A stretch of 10,185 bases of DNA, taken from positions 1-10,185 of the forward strand of contig FR895150.1 of assembly GCA_000435675.1 (NCBI GenBank), read 5' to 3'. The stretch is from Eggerthella sp. CAG:298 (GTDB taxonomy: Bacteria; Actinomycetota; Coriobacteriia; Coriobacteriales; Eggerthellaceae). Position 1 is the first letter of the stretch; each line of letters begins with the position of its first letter. Positions 1-7,630 of this stretch are shown here, one piece after another. The position numbers and the translations under genes were made by a program. Under the pieces are notes generated by a model. The model made no database searches, was not told the DNA's origin, and saw only the letters and a list, made by a program, of their open reading frames with translations.

Positions 1-2304
1 GGAGCGAACGTGAGCGTATGGAGCGCTAAGAGCCAGAACAATAATAATCAGAAGTGGACTATCAAAACATTGAACGATGTTTACACCAGTCTTGATAGTC
101 TTGCTGTGCAAAACAAGAGCGTCATCGCGGATGGGACTTATGTAATCTATGCATCTGCAGTAGGTGGGAATCCGGTGCTTGATGTTAAGAATGGCGCAAC
201 CAATGAGGGCGCTAACATCCAACTTGCCGCATCGAATGCTTCAGCAAATCAGGCATGGGAAATTTCCCATAGTGGGAATTATGTACTCATCAAGAACAAG
301 CGGTCAGGAAAATATTTGAGTGTTGCCTCTAATAATTCTTTGAGCGGAGCTAATGTTATCCAATCGGCTAACGCGGACGTACGAGGCTCAAAATGGATCT
401 TCCTCAAAAATTCTGACGGTTCATTCTCTATTCGTTCAGCGCTTTATACAGGCATCTCTCTTGATGTGCAAGCAGGAAAGAGCGCAGCTGGTACTAATAT
501 TGAAACTTGGATGAGCAATTCGACCAAAGCTCAAAAGTTCAAGTTGGTTTCCGTTCCTGCACAGGTTGCAAAATGTGAAAATACCATCGATACCACGGGA
601 TATTACTGTATTAAATCGATTCGTGATAATAATCTGCAGCTTGATGTAAATGCTGCTTCAACAGCAAACAATGCCAATGTTCAAATTTGGTCTGCAACCA
701 AGATGCCCTGGCAGCTGTTTCGTTTCGAATATGTGAATGGGTATTATCGCATCATCAGCGTACACTCGAATAAAGCGCTTACAGTACAGAATAATTCTCT
801 TGTTCCAGGAGCGAATGCTGTGATGTATACAGCAAACACTGCTGATAACCAATTGTGGCGCGCACAGAAGAACGCAGATGGCTCTTATACCTTCTTCAAT
901 AAGAAAAATGGTTACGCTCTTTATGTAGGTTCTGCTTCGCCAAAAGCTGGCACGAATGTTTGCACGTCGGGGTATTCGCCAACGAGCAATGAACAGAAGT
1001 TCAAGCTCGAGCGCGTCACCAACCTTATGCCTACCGGCCTTTACAATCTCAAATCAGCACTCAATGCTTCACAAGTTCTTGATGTAACTGCAGGATCAGG
1101 AGCTAATAACGCCAACATTGAGACGTGGACGAACAATGCAGGAATTGCTCAGAAATGGAATATCCAAGCAGTAGCAGGAAAAGAAAATGTCTACACGTTA
1201 CAAGCAGTCTGTTCAGGGAAATACCTCGCTGATAACGGTCTTGGCAATGCGGTGCAGGTTGCATCGGGCATCGATACGAAATCACAATGGAAGGCTTCGA
1301 TCGTTGGTGGTTCCTACGTACTTACGAATGTCGAGACAGGTAAAGCGCTCGATGTAACGAACTCCAAGGTGGCATCAGGTACTAATGTTGGCACAAAAGT
1401 GATCACGAATGGCGTGAATCAAAGATGGAACCTCGTAACGACCGCTCCTTTACCGAATGGAACATATATCATTCGGTCTCGCGTGAACACAAGTCAAGTC
1501 TTGGAAATCGTAGGATCTTCGACAGGAAATAATGGCAATGTTGCTATGTGGAAATACCATGGTGGCGGCAATCAGAAATTCAATTTCACGCGTAATTCGG
1601 ATGGCACCTATACCGTTGTGAACTGCAACAGCGGAAAGGCGTTGGATGCCGCGAAGGGAGCATCGAGCGCAGGAACCAATATCGCCCAGTTCAACCAGAA
1701 GAATCAAAAGAACCAGCGTTGGTATCTTGTCTACAACAGCGATGGAGGTTTCAAGCTTGTCTCCGCGGCGAATTCGCAGGTGGTTATCGGATTCAATGGC
1801 TCAAGTCCTACCAATGGAGCCAATGTCTGTCTGGTGAAGGATACTAATGCTTCCTCGCAGCATTTCAAGCTAGAAAAAACAACCTATGTTCCACCTATGC
1901 CAGCGCCCCAGCGCGATATGCTCAATAAGGCTCAGGGCTACAGTAGCGGAACGAGCTATTTGATCATGGTCAACCGCGCCACTCATAAAGTTGGTGTCTT
2001 TAAAGGCTCTCAAGGTAATTGGTCGTATCAGCATTACTGGAGTTGCGTGACGGGTGCGCCTGGATCGCCAACCATTACTGGCGTCTATCGGACGACAGGC
2101 TATAAGCGAATGTCTTTGACGACTGACAGTCGTGCTCGTTGGTGCACGCAGATTAGCGGCGGCTATTTCTTCCATACGATTTTGGCTTCCGAGAGCGAAT
2201 TAGGGAACAGCCTTTCTCATGGCTGCGTTAGGCTTGCCATCCCAAGCGCTCAATGGATATACAACAATGTAGGCAGAGGAACAACAGTTGTTTTGTATAA
2301 CTAA
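1..2304 (+). CDS. RICIN-repeat L,D-transpeptidase (YkuD domain), 5'-partial
   Basis: Exported peptidoglycan-modifying protein; the L,D-transpeptidase family forms 3-3 crosslinks or attaches proteins to the wall. The frame is open from base 1 and begins inside a RICIN repeat (GANVSVW...NQKW), so the true start and the expected signal peptide lie upstream; the GTG at base 10 is not a credible start. Counting residues from base 1: tail of one trefoil (1-26), four complete three-lobed RICIN trefoils (about 41-185, 196-340, 344-481, 485-628), a short proline-containing linker, then a YkuD domain (about 653-767). The domain shows a conserved His725 (FFHTIL), then 13 residues, then SHGCVRL with catalytic Cys742, and ends in the usual GTTVVLY strand. 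The RICIN lobes presumably bind wall or surface carbohydrate (inference). The stop is TAA, followed by a strong hairpin. The GH25 protein downstream carries related lectin modules. The catalytic assignment is secure; substrate and ligand are unknown. Confidence 0.93.
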   Translation, partial: GANVSVWSAKSQNNNNQKWTIKTLNDVYTSLDSLAVQNKSVIADGTYVIYASAVGGNPVLDVKNGATNEGANIQLAASNASANQAWEISHSGNYVLIKNKRSGKYLSVASNNSLSGANVIQSANADVRGSKWIFLKNSDGSFSIRSALYTGISLDVQAGKSAAGTNIETWMSNSTKAQKFKLVSVPAQVAKCENTIDTTGYYCIKSIRDNNLQLDVNAASTANNANVQIWSATKMPWQLFRFEYVNGYYRIISVHSNKALTVQNNSLVPGANAVMYTANTADNQLWRAQKNADGSYTFFNKKNGYALYVGSASPKAGTNVCTSGYSPTSNEQKFKLERVTNLMPTGLYNLKSALNASQVLDVTAGSGANNANIETWTNNAGIAQKWNIQAVAGKENVYTLQAVCSGKYLADNGLGNAVQVASGIDTKSQWKASIVGGSYVLTNVETGKALDVTNSKVASGTNVGTKVITNGVNQRWNLVTTAPLPNGTYIIRSRVNTSQVLEIVGSSTGNNGNVAMWKYHGGGNQKFNFTRNSDGTYTVVNCNSGKALDAAKGASSAGTNIAQFNQKNQKNQRWYLVYNSDGGFKLVSAANSQVVIGFNGSSPTNGANVCLVKDTNASSQHFKLEKTTYVPPMPAPQRDMLNKAQGYSSGTSYLIMVNRATHKVGVFKGSQGNWSYQHYWSCVTGAPGSPTITGVYRTTGYKRMSLTTDSRARWCTQISGGYFFHTILASESELGNSLSHGCVRLAIPSAQWIYNNVGRGTTVVLYN
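121..1890 (+). repeat. Four tandem RICIN beta-trefoil domains (12 lobes)
   Basis: Coding repeat region within the L,D-transpeptidase gene. Each trefoil is roughly 140-145 residues and has three lobes of about 45-50 residues, each following an L-D/E-V...G-A/T-N-V/I...Q-x-W/F-x-L pattern. Approximate nucleotide limits are 121-555, 586-1020, 1030-1443 and 1453-1884. The copies are divergent at DNA level, so they look old. The third lobe of three of the four trefoils ends in Q-x-F-K-L where the family usually has a Trp, which points to duplication of whole trefoils. Confidence 0.85.
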
Positions 2305-2325
2305 CAAATCTTATCAGGAGAGTTT

Positions 2326-2362
2326 GGACAGAGGCGGAAACATGATGTTTCCGCCTCTGTCC
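2326..2362 (+). terminator. Perfect long hairpin after the L,D-transpeptidase gene
   Basis: The arms 2326-2340 and 2348-2362 are perfectly complementary over 15 bp. The intervening CATGATG can add two more pairs (C2341-G2347, A2342-T2346), giving a 17-bp stem with a three-base loop. It begins 21 bases after the TAA stop. The expected run of T after the stem is missing (only CTTGAAAG follows), so this is either an intrinsic terminator without a U-tract or a 3'-end stabilising hairpin. The position argues for transcript-end function. The stem is certain; the function is inferred. Confidence 0.65.
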
Positions 2363-2430
2363 TTGAAAGAGCCAGAGATGCCGTTTACATGTTTCTTCTG
2401 CGGAAGATATGTTTCTGAACCGTAGAACTA

Positions 2431-2459
2431 TTGATAACGAATCGTTAATTTAGGAAAAT
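2431..2459 (+). promoter_or_regulatory. Candidate sigma-70-type promoter for the GH25 lysozyme gene
   Basis: TTGATA (2431-2436, 5 of 6 to TTGACA) is followed after 17 bases by GAAAAT (2454-2459, 4 of 6 to TATAAT). The predicted start of transcription is near 2466, which leaves an untranslated leader of about 120 bases before the ATG at 2589. The spacer contains a 13-bp palindrome. Two-box matches of this quality occur by chance, so confidence is limited. Confidence 0.35.
2435..2447. promoter_or_regulatory. 13-bp palindrome in the candidate promoter (possible operator)
   Basis: TAACGA-A-TCGTTA is a perfect 6+1+6 inverted repeat. It overlaps the end of the candidate -35 box and most of the promoter spacer, a common place for a dimeric repressor to bind. 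There is no regulator gene in the window to pair it with. Confidence 0.3.
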
Positions 2460-2578
2460 GAAGAATCCGACGTAAAGACTTGATGCCAGAGAAGTTCGAC
2501 CGCGCGCTCCGCCTGTCTTGTTGGCAATTTGGATAGGCTTGTGTATGAGGTTATGTCAAAGTCCTTGGACAGAAAGTT

Positions 2579-2582
2579 GAGG
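2579..2582 (+). promoter_or_regulatory. Ribosome binding site setting the GH25 lysozyme start
   Basis: GAGG lies 6 bases before the ATG at 2589. The competing upstream in-frame starts are worse placed: TTG at 2529 has nothing clear before it, GTG at 2541 has GGATAGG only 3 bases away, and ATG at 2553 has GAGG only 2 bases away. Confidence 0.5.
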
Positions 2583-2588
2583 CTTGGA

Positions 2589-4946
2589 ATGCAAATTACT
2601 GCTAAATCGTTGCTCGCATCCTTTATCGCTCTTCTGCTTGTTCTTACCCTTTCTCCTTTTGTTGCATATGCAGATGAGACGGTTTTAGAATCAACGCCTC
2701 AAGAATATGATGTCGAGATTGGACCAACGCTTGATTCGACCTCAGACCCTCAGAAGGAAAATAGCTATCGTTTTGAGAACGGTGAACGCATTACAAGCGA
2801 GGATGGCGCTGCCACTGATACTGAAAGCATCCTTTCGACCTTTTCAGCAGTCGTAAACCCTGAAGGTTATACCGTGTTCAATTGGTTCGATAAGTTTTCT
2901 AAAGGCTATTACACGGGAACAAATGCTTACAAAGGCATAGACGTGAGTGAACACAATGGCACTATCAATTGGAAGACGGTTAAGGCCTCAGGTGTGGACT
3001 ATGCGATCATCCGCTGTGGATATGGGCAGAACAGTAAGAGTCAAGATGATGATCAATGGATTAATAACGTAAGAGGATGTATCAATAATGGCATTCCTTT
3101 CGGAGTTTATATTTATTCATATGCGACCAATACCACCCGAGCTGCAAGCGAGGCTGATCATGTTTTGCGCTGCTTGAAAGATGCTGGTCTCAATCCTTCT
3201 AAAGTGGGGTATCCGATTTATTTCGATATGGAGGATGCGTCTACAATAGGTTCTGATTATGCTGCAATGGCTACCGCATTTTGCGACAAGATCAAGGCGG
3301 CCGGTTATGTTCCGGGTGTTTATGCGAACAAGACATGGTTCAATGAGAAACTCACGGCAAGTTGTTTTGATTCTTGGACGAAGTGGGTTGCGGAATGGAA
3401 TGCTTCGAAAGGTCTTACTTATACAGGCCTCTCGAACTTTACTTCCGGCAACGGTATGTGGCAATTCTCTGACTACGGAACAGTTCCGGGCATTAACAGC
3501 AAAGCAGTTGATCTTGATTACACCTTCATGAAGCCGAAGTTCAACGTTGCTTTTGCGTCGATAAGTACTTCTGGCATGATGCGCAACGTTACTGGAAAGG
3601 CTCTTAGTCCCAGCATTACTGTTAAACTTGATGGTAAGACGCTCAAAGCAGGCACCGATTATACAATCTCTTATAAAAAACAAGGTACAAGCTCTGCTAC
3701 CACAACTGCACCCTCTGCTGCAGGAGTCTATGAAGTGGCCATTACAGGTACTGGTACCTATTCGGGTGTCAGGTCTCTAGGCAACATGACTATCTACCCG
3801 AAACCAAACATCGACACCTCTTTCGCCTGTAGGCTTTCATCTGTTGCGAATCAAAGCCTCCTTTTAGATGCAGCCGGAGCTTCTCCACAAGTTGGTGCGA
3901 ACATCAGCCTTTGGTCAAACAAGAACCAAAATAATCAGATGTGGTATATCGTTCCTGATGGCAACGGATATTACATGGTGAAGAGCGCAGCAAATCAAAA
4001 CCTCGTTCTAGATGCCACAGGTTCAAGTCCTCAGAATGGGGCCAACATTACTGCATGGACCGACAAGAAGCAGAACAACAATAATCAAAAATGGATATTG
4101 GTTGAGTCGAACGGGTCTTTTGTCTTCAGAAATGCCGCGAATAACAGCCTTGCTCTTGATGCGACAGGATCGAATCCAAAGATCGGTGCCAATGTGACAG
4201 CATGGACGAGCAAGAATTCCGATAACCAAAAGTGGAAGATCAGCAGGATGAACGATCTGGCTGCGGCGGTCGTTACACCATCAGGCATGGTGAGAAACAA
4301 GACAGGTCAGCAGTTGAAAGTAACTACTTCGACGAGCCTTGCCGGAAAGCAGCTCAAAGAAGGCACTGATTATACGATTCTCTACAACGGCGGAACAACC
4401 CCTCCCACCAGTACGGGCAATTACTCGGTGAGCATAAAAGGCAAAGGGGCTTACACTGGAACGAAGACCGTAGGCACCATGCGCATTGTCGATCCCCCTG
4501 CTTTGTCTAATAGCTCTCGGTATAATATTACTTCAGCTTCAAATGCACGATTTATCCTTGATGCGGCAGGCGCGAAACCTGCTCTTGGTGCGAACGTGAG
4601 CATTTGGACGAAAAATGGAGGGGACAACCAGAAATGGTATTTCATGCCTGATGGAGAGGGATATTACACTATCAAGAGCGCCGCTAATCAAGACTATGTG
4701 CTTGATGCGGCAGGCGCGAATCCCGCTTTAGGCGCAAATATTTCGGTCTGGAGCAGAAAGAATAACCAACTTAATCAGAAATGGACCATTGAATCAGATG
4801 GAAAGGGCTCCTGGGTAATCAGAAATGCGGCGAATTCCAATCTTGTTCTTGATGCTCATGGTAAAACGCCTTCCCTTGGTGCGAACGTGACTGCTTGGAG
4901 CAGCAATGATGGTAATAATCAAAAATGGAAGATCAATGCTGCCTGA
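2589..4946 (+). CDS. Secreted GH25 lysozyme with two Ig-like + RICIN modules
   Basis: Secreted muramidase expected to cut the MurNAc-(1,4)-GlcNAc bond of peptidoglycan. From the ATG at 2589 it is 785 residues. Residues 1-28 form a signal peptide (K6, hydrophobic core, A-Y-A before D29), followed by an acidic linker to about 114. The GH25 domain spans about 115-315: GIDVSEHNG with Asp118, the family DxE pair in FDMED (Asp213, Glu215), WQFSDYG and VDLDYTF (Asp308/Asp310). All expected catalytic acids are present. Then follow Ig-like 1 (about 318-405), RICIN trefoil 1 (about 410-553), Ig-like 2 (about 556-634) and RICIN trefoil 2 (about 641-785). Each trefoil shows three clear LDAxG...GANxxxW...NQKW lobes. 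An earlier start at ATG 2553 would give a more basic signal-peptide N-terminus and cannot be excluded. No sortase motif or transmembrane anchor is seen at the C-terminus, so wall retention probably depends on the RICIN domains. Confidence 0.93.
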   Translation: MQITAKSLLASFIALLLVLTLSPFVAYADETVLESTPQEYDVEIGPTLDSTSDPQKENSYRFENGERITSEDGAATDTESILSTFSAVVNPEGYTVFNWFDKFSKGYYTGTNAYKGIDVSEHNGTINWKTVKASGVDYAIIRCGYGQNSKSQDDDQWINNVRGCINNGIPFGVYIYSYATNTTRAASEADHVLRCLKDAGLNPSKVGYPIYFDMEDASTIGSDYAAMATAFCDKIKAAGYVPGVYANKTWFNEKLTASCFDSWTKWVAEWNASKGLTYTGLSNFTSGNGMWQFSDYGTVPGINSKAVDLDYTFMKPKFNVAFASISTSGMMRNVTGKALSPSITVKLDGKTLKAGTDYTISYKKQGTSSATTTAPSAAGVYEVAITGTGTYSGVRSLGNMTIYPKPNIDTSFACRLSSVANQSLLLDAAGASPQVGANISLWSNKNQNNQMWYIVPDGNGYYMVKSAANQNLVLDATGSSPQNGANITAWTDKKQNNNNQKWILVESNGSFVFRNAANNSLALDATGSNPKIGANVTAWTSKNSDNQKWKISRMNDLAAAVVTPSGMVRNKTGQQLKVTTSTSLAGKQLKEGTDYTILYNGGTTPPTSTGNYSVSIKGKGAYTGTKTVGTMRIVDPPALSNSSRYNITSASNARFILDAAGAKPALGANVSIWTKNGGDNQKWYFMPDGEGYYTIKSAANQDYVLDAAGANPALGANISVWSRKNNQLNQKWTIESDGKGSWVIRNAANSNLVLDAHGKTPSLGANVTAWSSNDGNNQKWKINAA
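3541..4943 (+). repeat. Tandem duplication of an Ig-like + RICIN trefoil module
   Basis: Two consecutive modules of about 230-235 residues (roughly 3541-4249 and 4255-4943). Each has an Ig-like unit with SGMxRNxTG, LKxGTDYTxxY and GxGxYxGxxxxG landmarks followed by one three-lobed RICIN trefoil. The lobes resemble each other more closely than those of the upstream L,D-transpeptidase gene do, which suggests recent expansion or homogenisation. Confidence 0.8.
4557..4720 (+). repeat. Identical 20-bp direct repeats one RICIN lobe apart
   Basis: The 20 bases at 4557-4576 recur exactly at 4701-4720, encoding LDAAGA in successive lobes of the last trefoil. The offset is 144 bp, exactly 48 codons, so recombination or slippage between the copies would add or remove one lobe in frame. 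Confidence 0.85.
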
Positions 4947-4973
4947 TTCCGAGCCGGTTCGTTCGATAGGTTT

Positions 4974-5002
4974 TTGAGGCTTAGCTAAATCATAGGTATA
5001 TG
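4974..5002 (+). promoter_or_regulatory. Candidate promoter for the surface-glycan operon
   Basis: TTGAGG (4974-4979, 4 of 6) and TATATG (4997-5002, 4 of 6) are separated by 17 bases, in the 97-base gap between the lysozyme stop and the flippase start. The predicted transcript start near 5009 would give a leader of about 35 bases. No convincing terminator follows the lysozyme gene, so read-through into the operon is also possible. Confidence 0.4.
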
Positions 5003-5043
5003 CAGGATTGTTTCGCGAGAGTAGATGAGCAAGATCGATATGA

Positions 5044-6498
5044 GTGATACAGGTGGTTCGCACGAAGAATAGGCTGCTCTCATCATTTTTCTGGTCGTTC
5101 CTTGAACAAGGCGGGACGAGGATCGTCTCGCTCATTTTGCAGATTGTCCTTGCGCGCATTTTGATGCCTGAGGCATTTGGCGTTATGGCAATCCTTCTTG
5201 TTTTGATTGAGGTCGCAAATACCATTGTCCAAAGCGGCTTTGGAGCAGCGCTTATTCAGCGCCAAGAGGCTACAGATCGATCTTTCACAACTGCCTTTTG
5301 GCTCAGTCTCTGTTTTGCTGCCGTTCTCTATAGCATTGTGTTCTTTGCGGCTCCTGCGCTTGCGGCATTTTATGGCATGGCGGATCTCTCTATTTATTTG
5401 AGGGTCTTGGCGCTTATCCTCTTTGTTGAGGCGTTCAATAGTATCCAGCGATCCTATCTGCAAAAAGAGATGCATTTTCGAGCGCTTTTCAACTCTAACA
5501 TCGCTGCCTCGATCGGCTCAGGAGTGGTTGGCGTTACGCTTGCTCTTTTGGGGTTTGGAGTTTGGGCGCTCGTTGCTCAAGCGCTCAGCCAAGCTCTTCT
5601 TGCGTGCTTCGTCATGCTTATCCAAGTTCCTTGGCGCCCATCATTTCATTTTGAGACCACAGAAGCGCGTGCGCTTTTCTCATACGGGTGGAAGATCTGT
5701 GTTACTGGCATTCTTAATACGCTCTATTTGGGTCTCTCGGAATTGATCCTTGGCAAGGTGTGCAGCCCGGCAGATTTGGGTGTGTACAGTCAAGGTAGAA
5801 AATGGCCTAATGCTGCGATCTCAATGGTCTCGAATGCCTTACAGAATGTCTTCTTTCCCGCTTTTGCTGAGATTCAATCAGATAAAGAAGCTTTGAGAGG
5901 CGCTATTCAAAAAGCGGTTGTGGTTGGTTCGTACCTTATCATGCCCACGGCGCTTCTCGTTGCGGTGGCAGCAGAACCGCTTGTTGCTTTGCTGTTAACG
6001 GAAAAATGGCTTGCCTGCGTACTTGTTTTTCAGTTGGTCTGTGTCCAGAATCTCGGACTTATGTTGGGTATTGTGAATTTGCGCGCGTATATGGCGCTCG
6101 GGCATTCTGGCCTTTATCTGAAGCTTCAGCTTATCAAGGTTCTATCGGGTTTGGTCATTATCTCAGGGATCGCCATTTTGCTCCATAACATCTACTGGGT
6201 AGCTTTGGCTGCCTGCGTGCACGGACTTCTTTGCGTTTTCATCGATCTTGCTCCTGCAAAACGTATGCACGGGCTGGGGTCATTATCGCAGATACGAAGT
6301 GTAATGCCCACTTTGTTCGTTGCTCTTTTAGCTGCTGGACTAGCGCTCGTTCCCCTTGCATTCGATATTTCTTATGCGCTTCAGCTTCTTTTGCAGATCG
6401 TCATCTACGTTGGTGTTTATCTTGCTTGTTCTCGTGTTTTCAAATTGCGTGGTTTGCAAGAATGCTTTACGATTTTGTCTGATCTAAGAAGTCGGTAA
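5044..6498 (+). CDS. Wzx-type polysaccharide flippase (MOP superfamily)
   Basis: Integral membrane protein of 484 residues, the usual size for Wzx/RfbX-type exporters, which flip undecaprenyl-linked glycan repeat units to the outer face of the membrane. The sequence is hydrophobic throughout, with what look like 12-14 membrane segments. Family landmarks are the basic N-terminus before LEQGGTRIVSLILQIVLARIL, PEAFGVMAILLV, then the SGFGAALIQRQE loop near residue 60-70, and a central YSQGRKWPNA stretch. The GTG at 5044 is the first possible start because a TGA codon lies immediately upstream in frame; GTG 5053 is an alternative. Neither has a strong Shine-Dalgarno sequence. The glycosyltransferase start follows 14 bases after the stop. 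The nonulosonate genes nearby suggest the cargo carries a sialic-acid-like sugar (inference). Confidence 0.9.
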   Translation: MIQVVRTKNRLLSSFFWSFLEQGGTRIVSLILQIVLARILMPEAFGVMAILLVLIEVANTIVQSGFGAALIQRQEATDRSFTTAFWLSLCFAAVLYSIVFFAAPALAAFYGMADLSIYLRVLALILFVEAFNSIQRSYLQKEMHFRALFNSNIAASIGSGVVGVTLALLGFGVWALVAQALSQALLACFVMLIQVPWRPSFHFETTEARALFSYGWKICVTGILNTLYLGLSELILGKVCSPADLGVYSQGRKWPNAAISMVSNALQNVFFPAFAEIQSDKEALRGAIQKAVVVGSYLIMPTALLVAVAAEPLVALLLTEKWLACVLVFQLVCVQNLGLMLGIVNLRAYMALGHSGLYLKLQLIKVLSGLVIISGIAILLHNIYWVALAACVHGLLCVFIDLAPAKRMHGLGSLSQIRSVMPTLFVALLAAGLALVPLAFDISYALQLLLQIVIYVGVYLACSRVFKLRGLQECFTILSDLRSR

Positions 6499-6512
6499 CA
6501 AGCGAGTCGATT

Positions 6513-7565
6513 TTGAACACCCCCACTGCAAAACACCCTGTCAACCAGTGTAAAGAGAGCATTTCAGTCGTCGTTGCTGTTTACAATATCGAAGATTATA
6601 TTTGTGAATGCGTGGATAGCATCATCAACCAAACGATTCAGCCAGAAGAGATCATCCTTGTTGATGATGGGTCTACGGATCGATCATCTGCCCTCTGCGA
6701 CGAATATGCCGAAAAGAATACTAACATTCGGGTCATACATCAAAAAAATGCAGGCTTGTCAGCAGCACGCAATACAGGCATCGAGCATGCGCAAGGTGTC
6801 TGGGTGTACTTCGTTGATGGTGACGACATTCTTGCGCCAGATGTTATCGAGTCATTTTTAGCCGTGCTTACGGCACACGAAGGAGACGTTGAGTTCATTC
6901 AGGGAAGAATGACCTGGTTTGTCGATGGTTCTAGTAACTTCAAGCCCGATGAAGTTTATATCCCTGATGAATGGACATACTTTGCAAAAAGTCAGTTGGT
7001 AATGGCGCGTATGTTTGAAGAACGAGGCGCTTTTCGTATGGGCATTCGAGGGCTTTACCGACGCGATTTTCTGATACAAAATGATCTCATGTTCGTTCCG
7101 GGACTCTATTCTGAAGATCAAGAGTGGACACCTCGTTTGTTCTCTCTTGATGTCAAGATGGGCAGCAATGAGAATCCAGGATATCTTTATCGTGAAGGGC
7201 GTGCAGGCTCAATCGTGACTGCACGCAGACCCGAACAGGTCGAAGTGCTCTTCACGCTCTATCAAGAATGGTTCGATCGATTTGGTAACGATTCTTCTTT
7301 AGATGTGCGCTTTAGGAACGCGCTCAAGAATGAAGCTGCAAGAAGAAGCGTGGAAGAGTTCTATAAGCATATCGAACGGCTCGACGGGGAGGATCTTGCT
7401 ACGGTTGAAGAAATTGTTGATCGATACCGAGACCTTTTTGTTCCAAGAGAGTCGATGGACTTTCGCGAGAAGGTCTTGAGCTTTTTCGTCCGTGTCTTCG
7501 GGGCAAGAAGTGCTGCCAAAATCACGCGATGGCTTATACAATGGAGAAACAAAGGTAAGCACTGA
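6513..7565 (+). CDS. Family-2 glycosyltransferase
   Basis: Cytosolic or membrane-associated GT-A-fold glycosyltransferase of 350 residues that adds a sugar from a nucleotide donor to a growing repeat unit. Visible GT2 motifs are SVVVAVYNIEDYICECVDSI (about residues 18-37), LVDDGSTD (49-56), NAGLSAARNTGI, and the metal-binding DxD-type VDGDD (Asp102, Asp104, Asp105). The remaining 240 or so residues are less conserved and end in a basic, amphipathic tail that could touch the membrane. The start is TTG at 6513: no ATG or GTG lies between the preceding stop and the first beta strand, and AGCGAG lies 6 bases upstream as a weak ribosome site. It sits 14 bases after the flippase gene, so co-transcription is likely. 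Donor and acceptor cannot be predicted; its closeness to nonulosonate genes does not make it a sialyltransferase. Confidence 0.9.
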   Translation: MNTPTAKHPVNQCKESISVVVAVYNIEDYICECVDSIINQTIQPEEIILVDDGSTDRSSALCDEYAEKNTNIRVIHQKNAGLSAARNTGIEHAQGVWVYFVDGDDILAPDVIESFLAVLTAHEGDVEFIQGRMTWFVDGSSNFKPDEVYIPDEWTYFAKSQLVMARMFEERGAFRMGIRGLYRRDFLIQNDLMFVPGLYSEDQEWTPRLFSLDVKMGSNENPGYLYREGRAGSIVTARRPEQVEVLFTLYQEWFDRFGNDSSLDVRFRNALKNEAARRSVEEFYKHIERLDGEDLATVEEIVDRYRDLFVPRESMDFREKVLSFFVRVFGARSAAKITRWLIQWRNKGKH

Positions 7566-7620
7566 ATCTGTCGATATTGAAGAGTATCGAAGATTAAGCA
7601 AGGTGTTTGCAGGATAGAGC

Positions 7621-7625
7621 GAGAG
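7621..7625 (+). promoter_or_regulatory. Ribosome binding site setting the cytidylyltransferase start
   Basis: GAGAG ends 5 bases before the ATG at 7631. This supports M-K-T-I-A-V-I-P as the true N-terminus, which is where cytidylyltransferases of this family normally begin, rather than the in-frame TTG at 7607. Confidence 0.5.
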
Positions 7626-7630
7626 AACAC

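Noticed and set aside
10..12. GTG at base 10 as start of the first gene
   Set aside because: The frame is open to base 1 and the residues before the GTG (G-A-N) complete a RICIN motif, so the gene starts upstream of the window.
2345..2416. Three copies of ATGTTTC (2345, 2390, 2409) in the first intergenic region
   Set aside because: The copies are short, irregularly spaced and AT-rich, and one is part of the hairpin arm. This is not enough for a repeat or operator claim.
2458..2475. Tiny frame ATG-AAG-AAT-CCG-ACG-TAA preceded by AGG
   Set aside because: Five codons with no feature of a leader peptide such as regulatory codon runs or an attenuator; taken as chance.
3117..3683. 188-codon open frame on the minus strand across the lysozyme domain
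   Set aside because: It lies wholly inside the GH25 coding region, resembles no family I know, and is best explained as a by-product of codon composition. The other antisense frames of 60-143 codons were rejected for the same reason.
4947..4980. Possible terminator after the lysozyme gene (GC-rich stretch followed by TTTTT at 4971-4975)
   Set aside because: The only stem there is 4 bp with a wobble pair and is not next to the T-run, so it should not fold stably.
7571..7590. Inverted repeat TCGATA...TATCGA in the 65-base gap before the NeuA-PseG gene
   Set aside because: The stem is only 6 bp, AT-rich, with an 8-base loop and no T-run, so it is not a convincing terminator. It may be chance.
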